Source of the DNA: Lampris incognitus
Taxonomy: Eukaryota; Chordata; Actinopteri; Lampriformes; Lampridae
Assembly: GCF_029633865.1 (NCBI RefSeq)
Contig: NC_079217.1
Span: 53,521,979 to 53,585,978, forward strand
Reading direction: 5' to 3'
Length of the DNA stretch: 64,000 nt
Shown here: one piece after another, positions 12,701 through 26,000 of the stretch
Layout of the letters: every line of letters begins with the position of its first letter
Position numbering within the stretch: position 1 is the stretch's first letter
The notes under the pieces: generated by a model
Seen by the model: only the letters and a program-made list of their open reading frames with translations
Told to the model about the DNA's origin: nothing
The model's database searches: none
Translations under genes and position numbers: made by a program

Positions 12701-14353
12701 CACATACTTCCTCTGATACATGTGGAGTCGCCAGCTGCTTCTTTTCACCTGACAGTGAGGAGTTTCACCAGGGGGACGCGGCGCGTGGGAGGATCATGCT
12801 ACCCCCCCCCCCCATTCCAGTGAGCCCCATTTGACTACACGTTATTGCCTTGTAGTCAACACAACGCTATCCTTAAGCGGTTTGGATAATGGGTGGATGG
12901 ATATATGCATCTATATAACGGGTGAATGACAAAGGCCCTACCTAAGGCAACAGGTTTGGGAAATGGGGCTTTAACAGCATTTCCATGGGGAGAGCAGATG
13001 TTGTCCTTCAGATACAAAGCAAACAGAAAGGCATCTGGACTTGACCTGCCTGCAAAAGTCTGCTGAATTATCCAGGTTTCTGCATGATTAACGCCATTGG
13101 ACCTGGTTGAGGAGGAGAACGGGGGGGGGGGGGGGGGGGTCACATTTTCGCCGCTCTGTTTGCAACACATTGTGCATGAAAGGTTTGGTGTTTAAGCGAG
13201 TGAAGACTTGGATGTGATGAGGGGGCACCAAGTAGGGCTGACTGTACAAGCCAAGGCGAGGAGGCCAAGCAGGATGAGAAACCAGACGGTTTAAAAGAGA
13301 GTTTGTTACGAAACCCTTGCAGCAAGATGAGTTTCAGTGTGAAGTCAGAGAACAGAACGTAACTGATGAGAGGCCTCTCCTCAGCCGCACATGTGGGAAC
13401 CTGTCCTACACATGCCGTGAGGGGACAGCACGCTCACACTTATCACAAATGTGCTTGTGTTTGCGCAGTTGAGTCCTGTGTTGAGATGGAAGACAATCAG
13501 GTCACCGAGTCTGCGCACATGAATGTGGTGTGGTGTGGTGTGGTGTGGTTGGGTGTGGTGTGGTGTGGTGTGGTGTGGTGTGGTGTGGTGTGTGTGGGGG
13601 GGTCTTGTCAAGCAGAGATAGCATGTTAACTGAACTTAGATGACCTCTGCTGCCCATCTTGTTTAAACTTCTGTCTCTGTCTGTCCTGGATCTGTGGCCC
13701 CAGAACAGCAGGGAACAGACTCTTCATATCCTTTATTTATTACTGCAATTATGTTTTTTCATGTATACCAGTAGCATCTAAGGACCCTCATGATTAAAAT
13801 GTATTAAAAGAATTTTCATAGTCCACAAAAGGCAAAAGTTATGTCTTATAAGGGCCTTATTACCTATGAACTAATGCTTATTATAGTCTTATCAATGGAT
13901 AACAATGTCAATAAGCACTTTGCAGGGACCTACAAGGGCCACATTACATATCAGCTACATGCGCTTAATGTAAAGCGCTCCTGAAAAAATAATCCTTGCC
14001 AGTACAAGTGAGCAGGTTAAGTTTTCATTTTGTATGCAGATTGGATTTACAACCTCAGACGAGTGTGGAAAGGTAGGTTTTGCACATTTCGCATGCGTCA
14101 CCTAGTGGCCGAAAACGTGTTTATTACGCTATCATTAACACTTCGTAGCACGGTCGCCTCACAGCAAGAATGTCCTGGGTTCAAGCCCGGGGTAGTCCAA
14201 CCTTGGTGGGTCGTCCCGGGTCGTCCTCTGTGTGGAGTTTGCATGTTGTCCCCGTGTCTGCGTGGGTTTCCTCCGGGGGCTCCGGTTTCCTTCCACAGTC
14301 CAAAGACACGTAGGTCAGGCAGATCGGCCGTACTAAATGGTCCCTAGGTGTGA

Positions 14354-14445
<92 letters not shown>

Positions 14446-17400
14446 CGGCCCTGTGATGGCCTGGCAGCCTGTCCAGGGTGTCTCCCTGCCTGCCGCCTAG
14501 TGACTACTGGGATAGGCTCCAGCATCCCCACGACCCTGAGAGCAGGGTAAGTGGTTCTGATAATGGATGGATGGATGGATGGATGGATGGATGGATGGAT
14601 GGATGGATGGATGGATGTTTTTTCATGTATACAGGTAATTCTAACATTTTTTGTGAGACCTGTTGTTTTGTTTTGTTTTTTTCCATATTTTGCCTGCGAC
14701 AAAAATCGATCAGCTCTAGGTCGCATAGGTTTAAAATGTGATGAGGTTTCATCAATCCATGTTTGGCACAGAAGGGTAAGCTGTACATGGTTTGATTAAC
14801 GGGTCTGTCATATAATTTCACCCCATCTGTCGTAGAAATTAGCTTTTAACACAGGAGACCTCCTTGGAGAGACTGAGCACAGAACACCATCTGAAAAGCT
14901 GAATGACTTTCTTGACCCTGATCACTCCTCTCCTCCTCTCCTGTGGTTGCTGTTAACGGCCTTGGGGCCTCTCCCTGGCATTTTCACAGCTCGGTGACTT
15001 GACTCTGAATGTTAATGAGTGTCAGAGGAAGAAGTCACACAATCCCGCTTTACTCTCCGTTCCTTTATACCTGTCAGAGAACATGAAGTCTGGCTCCATA
15101 ACGAGTTAACTTTAATGGCGGGATAAAATGTTTTGCATCCAAACAATGGAAATCCCACACGCATTTCACTATGCCAAACTAAGACCAGGATCTGTCTGAG
15201 CTGGGGTCAGGGAGTGAGACATTTGTCGCCCATTTCACCGAGGGCCTTTTTCCATCGTCCCTAGAGAGACCTTTGACCTCAAGTTAAAGTGATCAAAATA
15301 TTTCTGGACACACAGTGAGGAGAGCCGCCATGAACGATGCAAACCAGTAACATCTGTCCCCCCGCTGGCCACAAATTAAATACCACCGGTCATTCCTCAT
15401 CCTTTAAATGACTTTGTCTATAAATATATATATATAGACAAATTTGAAGTTTTTTTCTTGTTTGATTTTGTCAAATCCTAACTGCACTGGGAACCTTTCT
15501 TCAGATGCTCTGATGGTAACTAAGTAATTTATATTTGTTCCCTGTTTGCTCTTGTTGCAAGTCATCTTCAATACACATCAAGTTAGAGATGGGCAGTATC
15601 GGGCATCTGGGTAGCGTGGCGGTCTATTCCGTTGCCTACCAACATGGAGATCACCGGTTCGAATCCTCATGTTTCCTCCGGCTTGGTTGGGCGTCCCTAC
15701 AGACACAATTGGCCGTGTCTGCAGGTGGGAAACCGGATGTGGGTATGTGTCCTGGTCGCTGCATTAGCGCCTCCTCTGGTCGGTCAGGGTGCCTGTTCGG
15801 GGGGGAGGGGGAACTGGGGGGGAATAGCGTGATCTTCCCACGTGCCACGTCCCTCTGGCGAAACTCCTCACTGTCAGGTGAGAAGAAGCGGCTAGCGACT
15901 CCATATGTATTGGAGGAGACTTGGAAGTCTGCAGCCCTCCCCGGCTCGGCAGAGGGGGTGGAGCAGCGACCGGGACCGCTCAAAAGAGCGGGGTAATTGG
16001 ATGGGTACAATTGGGGAGAAAAGGGGGGGGCTGGGCGATATTGATATAATATCGATATCGTGAGATGAGACTAGATATCATCTGGGATTTTGGTGTGAGT
16101 AACATCAGAATCCGAACACTTCATTCATCCCCGAGGAGAAATTGGGGATATGCTGCCATAACTTAAAGTGTTGTCAGGCCCTGGTCTTAGACACTGCATT
16201 ACAGTACAGCAATACAATCCTGTGAACTTATTCCACTGTTTTAGCTGACTGAATCAAACAATCAACACGTCTACCTGCTTGGTCAACATATCCGCATCAC
16301 TAACAATCATTTATCAAACCTTTCTTGTGTGTTGACACTGTCACATTATCAATTTTGAGGTATTCAGTAAACAAAAATCTTTGGTATTTGTTTTTTTTTG
16401 GGGGGGGATTTTTCTCCCCCTTTTTCTCCCCAATTGTATCTGGCCAATTACCCCACTCTTCCAAGCCGTCCCAATCTCTGCTCTACCCCCTCTGCCGAGC
16501 CGGGGAGGGCTGCAGACTACCACGTGCCTCCTCCGATACATATGGAGTCGCCAGCCGCTTCTTTTCACCTGACAGTGAGGAGTTTCACCAGGGGAACGTA
16601 GCGCGTGGGAGGATCACGCTATTCCCCCCCAGTCCCCCCCCCGAACAGGTGCCCCAACCGACCAGAGGAGGCGCTAGTGCAGCGACCAGGACACATACCC
16701 ACATCCGGTTTCCCACCCGCAGACACGGCCAATTGTGTCTGTAGGGGCGCCAGACCAAGCCGGAGGTAACACGGGGATTCGAACCGGCGATCCCCGTGTC
16801 TGTAGGCGACGGAACAGACCACCACACTGATTCGGTCAATATCATCCGCCCCTACATCAACTATGGATATCTTGCATCAGCTAAACCTGTCAAATGTAAC
16901 GGTAACGCCCCCTCACCATAGAGCTGCTGCACTGCGGTGACGTCGTCCCAGCTCAGCACCAGTTTGCGGCCCAGCTTCCTGTAGTACGGCGACATGAGGG
17001 CGTGACGGACAGGAGAGTGCTCCAATCCCAGGGTGTGTCCGATCTCATGGGCGGTCACCATGAACAGGTTGTGTCCCTTGTGCCCATTAAGGGTCCACCT
17101 CTCTGCCATGTCGAAGTGGGCTTCTCCCCGGCGGGGGAGGAAGGCATGGGCCAATGTTCCTCCTGAGGAAAAATGTTACAGCAGTCGGTGTAGGAAGGTC
17201 ACCTGAGCTGTATGTTTTACAGTTCAACAATTATACATTTAGTGAATGGGATCAACTTTTGTGTTCACAAAAAATGGACAGCTAGGGATAGTTTGGTAGA
17301 ATAGACAATACCTAACCAGCACACTAGCACATAGCTAAGGATGCACCCCACACTGGCATTAAGGTACGAGGTGCTCGTGTCAGGTGCAATGACTCTAAAT

Positions 17401-19738
17401 GATTGTATTTCTCTGAAGTAGTGGAAATTCATGAGAAGATAGTAAAAAACCTTTAGAAAACTACAAATCTAGCTCTTTGGCTACCAGAATTGACTAATGA
17501 CACTTTGTGATAAGCATACTCGTCCATGTGGGATGTTTATGTGAAGAAAAACAGACCATCCAGCTGCTTGGCTGTATGGTTCATAGAACATGTTTACTCA
17601 GCGGGTTTGGATATTGAGCAAATTGAGATATTAAGATACTCTGTTTCTTTCTCTTTTTTTCCATTTTCCCCATTTTCCCCCAATTGTACTTGGCCAATTA
17701 ACCCACTCTTCCGAGCCTTCCCGGTTGCTGCTCCACCCCCTCTGCCGATCCGGGGAGGGCTGCAGACTACCACATGCTTCCTCCGATACATGTGGAGTCG
17801 CCAGCCGCTTCTTTTCACCTGACAGTGAGGAGTTTCACCAGGGGAACGTAGCGCATGGGAGGATCTCGTTATTCCCCCCAGTCCCCAAACAGGCGCCCTG
17901 ATCGACCAGAAGAGGTGCTAGTGCAGCAACCAGGACACATTTGCACATCCGACTTCCCACCCGTAGACACGGCCAATTGTGTCTGTAGGGATGCCCGACC
18001 AAGCCGGAGGTAACACGGGGATTTGAACCAGCGATCCCCATGTTGGTAGGCAACGGAATAGATCGCCACACCATCCGGACGCCCCTTCTGTGTTTCTTTT
18101 GGGCTTTAGTTGAAGATACATCCTCCATCAGGTCTCTTCACATCATTGCACAGGCTGTTCAGGAGACAGCATCTGCTCCATCTCCATTGTGATTTAGTGA
18201 ACAAAAGTGTTCACAAGCCTAAAAACATTACGCACTCATTATTTTCAATGTTCTTAAGATAGACTCAATACATAGTAAGAATCAGGGATGGTCTCCTATC
18301 CTGGAGACACACATGAATAAACACTGAATTAAAGACTCGCCATTGACCTGTCCTGCAAATACCTGTGTCATCTCTGACAGGCCCCTGCTATTCTGGCTCC
18401 GCGGTTGACTGTACTGTATTCTAAGGGATTTCTACCGACTCCACTGCCACACAGGCAACTGTGACACAACAGAATTTAGCTGGGAGAAACTGTGCCGCTG
18501 GACCCCCACCTGGTCCATCGAAGGCGTTGCTGGCCCCGTCGTTGTGGTCTCCCTCGTAAAAGGCCAGCCGGATGTCTGCGTGGCCCTCAGGGACCTCCTG
18601 GAAGACCAGGCCCGACACATTGCTCCACAGCTGGAAGGCGGCACGCACCGCCAGCCGTACAGGAGCCGGGGACAGGTGGCGAGGCCAGTTCACTATCTGA
18701 TAGGTCAGGTGGCGCTTGTACCACTTCTCACCTAAAGGGCGCCCACACAGAGAAGACAGTTAATTGTTGTTTCATTGTTTGTCATGGATCCGTTACCCTA
18801 CGTAGAGAAGAGCCATATTGGGCAGCATGGTGGCCCAGTGGTTAGCACTGTTGCCTCACAGCAAGAAGGTCCTGAATTCAAACCCCAGGCCATCCCATGG
18901 CCTTTCTGTGTGGAGTTTGCATGTTCTCCCCGTGTCTGCATGGGTTTCCTCCGGGTGCTCCGGTTTCCTCCCACCATCAAAAAGACATGCATGTTAGGGT
19001 TAATACCCTAATACCCAGGGTCTGTGCCCCTGAGCAAGGCAATGAAAAGAGGAACTGGAGTTGGTCCCCGGGTGCTGCAGCTGCCCACTGCTCCTATACT
19101 ATAGGATGGGTTAAATGCAGAGAACACGTTTCATTGTAACCAAACAACTGTACAATGACAAAAATAAAGCGGCTTTCCTCTATTCTTCTCAATTAAAGTT
19201 TCTATAGTATCTAATCCTAAAATTGGGCATCACAAAAAGAATTATTCAACAAAGCCCAGGTTAAATGCAAATGCTGTGAAGTGTGGACATGTTTCAAAAC
19301 GATAGGATGCTAACTGTGTTAGCCACCGGAGCTCAGCTGGGTAAATTCACATGCGCTCTAAGTACACGCTTCAGTGAGCAATTTACTAAAACCTGTGTTG
19401 GCGGTTTCTCAAATCAGGCACGATTACATATGTGGTGAACAACGCCACACTCGCACACATTTCTTCAGGGACCGACCAGAATGAGGGTGAGTGAGGCGGA
19501 GCGCAACGTTCAGCGTTTCTTCCATTTCCGTGACGGTAATCTCTTGGTGTACACAGAGGATTTACACAATGTAATAATCTAGGAGGCAAAGCAAACATGT
19601 CTGCCCCAACAAACACACACAAACACACAGCCACAAACACACACATCATCATCATCATCATCATTATCATCATCATCGGCAGCCAGCCAGCCAGACAGAC
19701 AGAAAGACACGGACAGACAGAGAGACAGACAGCCAGAC

Positions 19739-19827
<89 letters not shown>

Positions 19828-19845
19828 GCCAGCCAGCCAGCCAGC

Positions 19846-19889
<44 letters not shown>

Positions 19890-19978
19890 GAGACAGACAG
19901 ACAACCAGACAGACAGAGAGACCGACAGACAGACAGCCAGACAGTCAGACAGAGAGACAGCCAGCCAGCCAGCCAGCC

Positions 19979-20009
<31 letters not shown>

Positions 20010-20010
20010 G

Positions 20011-20041
<31 letters not shown>

Positions 20042-23000
20042 GAGACAGAGAGGCTGTGCTGCAGGAAACAATCAGTGGATAATGTCGTGTGTCAGAAGAG
20101 CCAGCTGAAGATCTCAGCCTGAAATCTGCCATGCTGGTTTTCTAAACCCAAAAGACAGCGTGGAAGCTGAAACAAGGAGGACCAAGGCAAAATAAAGTTT
20201 AATTCGCTTTGAACGACTTCGTGCATTGCTTCATAACATTTTTTTTAATTGTGTTATTATTGGGAGTGCATGGGGGAGAAACAGCTTCATGATGTCAGAG
20301 GTAGTCTACATCTGATAAGACCACTCAGCCACAAGGATTCTCTGGTAACATAAATTGTTTTTATCTTGTTAGCGATTTGTTCTCTTTGAGGCTTTAGTAG
20401 CGAGTGGCCAGATAAATCAAGCTTACTTAAAAGTTGTCCAAACATTGAGAAGCATTCAAAATAGATTTGCCCAAGATGTGGAGGGCAGTTCTGAGTGGGA
20501 GGTCTCTGTGCACTCCTAAACGTGTGGAACTACGACACGCGCTTGGGTTTTCCCAGGAGTGGGCTGTCAGCACCATCAGGGCCTTCTCTGCTGGCCCTGT
20601 CAAAATTAAAATCATAACTTGTTTTTCATGGCCTGGCGGCCTGTCCAGGGTGTCTCCCTGCCTGCTGCCCAATGACTGCTGGGATAGGCTCCGGCACCCC
20701 CGCAACCCTGAGTAGGATAAGCAGTTTGGATAATGGATGGATGGATGGGTGGTTAAATTCAAGTGTGCCTGAAATGTGTCTGAATTCAATTACTTGTTTT
20801 CTGCTGGGGCTGAGCAGGGATTTCCTACGTCATCTAAACCCACCACAGCTCCTTGGACCAGCACTAGCTTGTATTGCTAGCCTTTCGTTGAAGCCCAAAG
20901 CTGCGAACTGATTACAAGATTTGAGTCACCGTATCATCAGCCAATCAAATTTTGATGTGTAGTGACAGAACACCCCAGGGCCTTGGGATGTATCAGTGTT
21001 AGCCCTGGTATCTTCATCAACTTTGAGCTTGAGCTTTTGGTGGGTTGTGAGCAAACTAAACACAATGGCTGCTGCCTTCACTGTCACTGACGAGCTTGTT
21101 GCCGAGCTACACCGTGTTTTTTTGCAACTCTGGTAGGATTGTCTGCATTTTTTACACATTCTCCCTAACGGACTTAATTACTGAATGAATTTTGCGAGAG
21201 AAGGCCGCAACAAGTCTCTCAAGTGAGGTGGTGCACTGATAATATTATGACTACACTTTATTGAAGTTGCTGAAGTTGCGTGAGTGACTGGTGAACACTA
21301 CATGAACTGTGGAAACTTGTTTGCTGTTTTTGTTCCTGTGCCATGTGGCATGCCTGTGCAATCTGGTTGCTGAGTGACATAAAGGAAAATTTGATAGTGA
21401 TGCTGCAATAACTGCTGTAGTGCACAGTGGTGTGCTTGTGTGTAGTGGTTGTTGAAGATCAGCTGTCTTGTTGGTGTTGATGCAGTAGTGCATATAGTGT
21501 GTGATAGTGTATTTTGTATGTGGTTGTGTTGGCTGTGTGTGGGGGGGGGGCAGAGCCCAAATAGGGGGCAGAGGACATGGGCTGGCAGTTGTGAACATCT
21601 TATTTAGATATGAATTAAATCATTCTCACATAATGGGATCGATCCACCAAGTGATATCATTCCCAAAAACAAAATATAGAGATATAAAGAAAAAAAATCA
21701 AATCCAGTTGAGGATTCATGTTATTGAAATGGTGTCTGTGTTTAGCTTCTTTGATTTTTATCCTTGATTCAGTACATTCTTAAAGAGCAACTAAACCCTA
21801 GGCCGTTTGCGTGAGTGTACTGGCATCTACAGGTTAAAAACCATGTAAAGGTTAAAAACATGGCAGGCTGGTCTTGGTACTCTGTGATGTAAGCATAGCA
21901 GGATAAACATAGCTGCAGCCATCCATCCATTATCTGAACCGCTTATCCTGCTCTCAGGGTCGTGGGGATGCTGGAGCCTATTTCCAGCAGTCATTGGGCA
22001 GCAGGCGGGGAGACACCCTGGACAGGCTGCCAGGCCATCACAGGGCTGACACACACACACACACACACACACATTCATACCTAGGGACAATTTAGTATGG
22101 CCGATTCACCTGACTTACTGCAAACAATAACATGAACAATGGATCTGTTGGATTTAGGTGTGTCAGTACATCTATCGGCATTGACAGACAGGCAGAGCCA
22201 GCACTAACAATTGTCAAAAATACTGTCAATACTGGTTCTTTGGTACACCCATATCCAACACAGCCATTATTAATGTTATTATCTGCAGCTGTGTTTTCCT
22301 GCTATGCTAACATCACAGAATACTAAGACCAACCTGACATGTTTTTAACCTTTACATAGTTTTTAACCTGCAGATGTCAGCAAACACAATTAAACGGTCT
22401 AGGGTTTAGTTACTCTTTAATGACGTTCCCAGCATATCAGAACGCTGTCATGTCAATAACACCTGTGGGCATGCTTTCAAACGAGACTGTTTTTTCTAAC
22501 TGAATTTGACCAGTAACTCTATTTTCAAGATGTGCACATGTTTAAGTGCAAAGCTGAATTGGGTCTACTGCCAAATTCTGTGTCGAAATCTGCCCACCCC
22601 ACTCCAGGGAATACTCGGGCGCCTGGCCTCCCTCTCAGACCTCCACAGAGTAAGAGGTCCCTCAGGACACCAGAGGGGCCAGGAAGTCAGATACTGAAGA
22701 CATTCCACAACTTCCCTTATGGAAGCAATTAGTACTATGCCTTCTATTGCAGCAGTGGCAGGGGACGGGGGGGGGGGCTATCATAATCATTAGGAAGTGA
22801 TCAAGATCACCTGATAGCAGTGTGGTAATGGCGCTTTTCTCTTTAATTTGTAGAGGAGAACGCTTGAGGTGCATTGTGTTATAACCTGTGTATATGTAAA
22901 GATGCATGTCGGATGCATGCACAGCCAACCTACCCGGGATCTTTATTGCTGCTGCACCGATTTGATTTCTCTGTTTTGCTGTCAGTAGGTTTATCTTATT

Positions 23001-26000
23001 AGATGTTTTGGGAGAATCCATGGAAGAGGGAGAGAGAGACCTTGAGCTGAGAAGCCCTAGAAATCTGCCACTAATGTAAATACTTATTTTCTGTGAATTC
23101 CAAATCTGTGTATCCTATCATCAAATCCATATGCATCCTATCATTCATATCCTGCCATAATGACACTTTTAAAAGAAAACAGCATGTCAGAGAGAAGAGT
23201 GTGACAGTGTGTCACTAGTTAAATAGAGGTCTGGGTATGGCATGAATCTATAACCACACGCCTCTGAGAAATACGCAGACCTATCACAACTTGCACCGCT
23301 TATCTTTAACAAGGGTGATGGAATGTCAGCTCAGTAAATATCGGTGAGAACGGGTGCTACCCAAAAAGCCTTTTAGAGAGTCAAGGGTTGATATGCGTTC
23401 CCATGAGGGGGTTCACACAATACAAAATCAAGACATGACACAGCTGGGAATGAATAACTGTCATGCCTGCCTATCTTTGCCATTTTATACTGCAGCCTTT
23501 CATACTCTCTGTTCGACATAGTTTGCCAGACAGTTTAGCAGCCAGTGTGAGCTGGCTAGCAAAGACGATGTGGACTGAGACATTGACGAGCTTTTCAGTC
23601 AAATAGGTTGTATGTGCTTCCCAAGCCATAGTCTGTTGCCTTGAAAACCTTTGGTGAACATGCATTGCTAAAACAATAGGAAGCTGCTAAGAGAAGGCTT
23701 GTACCGGCACACAGGGCCTATGGGGCAGAAATCTATCTCCTCTCTCCGTGAAAGGACACTCTTTTTTGATAAATCAGTTGTTAGACACAATTACTGCCCA
23801 TTTTAAAGCTATTCCTCATCAAATTATTCAGCCACTGTACCACATTAATGGATATGTATGTACAGTCAGGTGTGGACCAAGTTTGGCCGGAGGGTGATAC
23901 TGTATCTACTATTTAAGCTTGTGTTTGTGTAACACTACTGCTGCCTTTCATATGAGTCATGCCTAGAAGCGGACAGATGACAGCCCGATAGGCTTCCTGG
24001 TTGTCTTACAGGTAGAACAGCCAGTCAGCCAGGTAGCCAGTCACTCAGCCAACCCACACATCTGTCAAGCCAACAAGTCATCTGGCGAGCTTGCCAATCA
24101 AGCAAGTTGGCCAGCCGCTGAATCAACCAGTGAGTCAGCTAAAACGGGCAGTAACTCAAAAAAAATCAGTCAGCCAGCCAAACAGTCAGTCAGCGATGTG
24201 TTTGCCCAAGCAGCAGTTGGAACACATCAGGTACTGACACGAAGAGGCAGCGGCAAACATCGACCACAGCTACATTCCCCAAACATTAGCCAATCTATTC
24301 AGTGACAGGGAGGAATGCAGATATTTCACAGTTTAGGCTGGAGGCTGGAGGCTGGAGGCAGGAGTGGAGGGGGGGGGGCTTTTTCATTCAGAAAAGAGAA
24401 GTAAGGAGTGAGAGATGAAGAAAAAAATAACAGAAGTAATAGAGAAGATATGGGGAAAAAATAGACATGTCAGTTTCTGAGACGCTATTATATCACTTGA
24501 AGGATTGAACCTGAAACTTGATCAATTCTTACTTTACCTGGACTGTTTGTATAGAAATGTCTGCAACTCTGACATATGAGACTGTCAAAAGCAAAATTAT
24601 TAATATTAGCAGCAAAACAATGTGCACCACACAAATTTCTAAAATTCAGAGCAAAATTATACCTCATACTTTTCTCATAGGTTTTTTAAAATCTAAATCT
24701 AGAGAACTTTGATAGAAGGAAAACTTCTACTTTAATTATTTCATGTAATCTGCAAGACATTTTGTAGTGTTTAGCCCCTCTTAACCACCGTTAACAACCG
24801 TAACTACTTTAGTCTTCAGCCAGTTCAAAGTGGAGGTAATCGGTTCATTAATGAGTGCTTTTATTGCAATGGTTATAGCGGAAAATTGCAATGATTTTTG
24901 AAAATTGCTGTACTGTTTTTTAAAGTTGGGTGAGAGGGGTTACACAATTAAAGAGCAAGCATTAGCCAAGCCTTTAAGCCTTTCAATATTAGTGGTGGAA
25001 AATTGAATCATTGTGTCCTGGAGGGAGACCCCAGGGAAGAATTGCTTGGATATAATTTGTTATTCATACTGGACTGATGTAAGATGGAAGGACTTGGCAA
25101 CCCAATGCGGTAGTCAACTGGGTGATGTGTGCAACGTCAGACTCTACACAAGCCTTAATGACAACCTTCAGACCTATTAGTGTTTTAGTTTATGACAGTG
25201 GACACTCCCAGCTTGCTGTGGGTACTCTATGACCTCTGCACAAAAGAATGTAAAAAACCTAACCATATATGAACACCATGGTCTGCCTACAGTCATCTCA
25301 TCTCATCTTCAGCCGCTTTTCCGGAGTTGGGTCGCGGTGGCAGCAAGCTAAGTAGGGCACTCCAGGCGTCCCTCTCCCTACCAACACCCTCCAGCTCCTC
25401 CTGGGGGATCCCAAGGCATTCCCAGGCCAGATTGGACATGTAGTCCCTCCAGCAAGTTCTGGGTCTACCTCAGGGTCTCCTCCCAGTTGGCCGTGCCCGG
25501 TAAACTTCCAAAGGAAGGCGCCCAGGAGGCATCCTAATCAGATGCCTGAACCATCTCAACTGGCTCCTTTCGATGCGAAGGAGCAGTGGCTCTACTCCAA
25601 GCTCCCTCCAGATATCTGAGCTCCTCACCCTATCTCTAAGGCTGAGCCCAGACACCCTACAGAGGAAACTTATTTCAGCTGCTTGTATCGACAATCTCAC
25701 CCCTTCAGTCACTACCCAAAGCTCATGACCATAGGTGAGGATCGGAACAGTCAAGGAACATAAACTGCCTACAGTCAAGGAACATAAACAGATGCATAAA
25801 CACTCATTTACAGATACGTATAGCCCCCATTGCAAACACATACACTCGAAAACGCACAAACAGATTACTGTCTTCAAGTGCTTCTTAAAAGGCCATGGCA
25901 GTCAGTTAGAAGCACTTTCCCTGCATATATAGAAAAACAGTTATTCAATACCAAACTCAGCTGGTGTACAAACACACATACGTGCGCCATAACAGAGTTT

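Noticed and set aside
13381-13629. ORFs across the (TGGTG)n minisatellite
   Set aside because: The repeat keeps frames open and no conserved content is seen.
14350-14550. Long Cys-Val and His-Thr ORFs over TG/CA repeats (also near 6700, 35380 and 35600)
   Set aside because: They are translations of microsatellites with no splice or start context.
19386-20132. A 248-residue ORF of LSVC repeats and its RQTD counterpart
   Set aside because: It is produced by the (CAGA)n tract, which is open in several frames on both strands.
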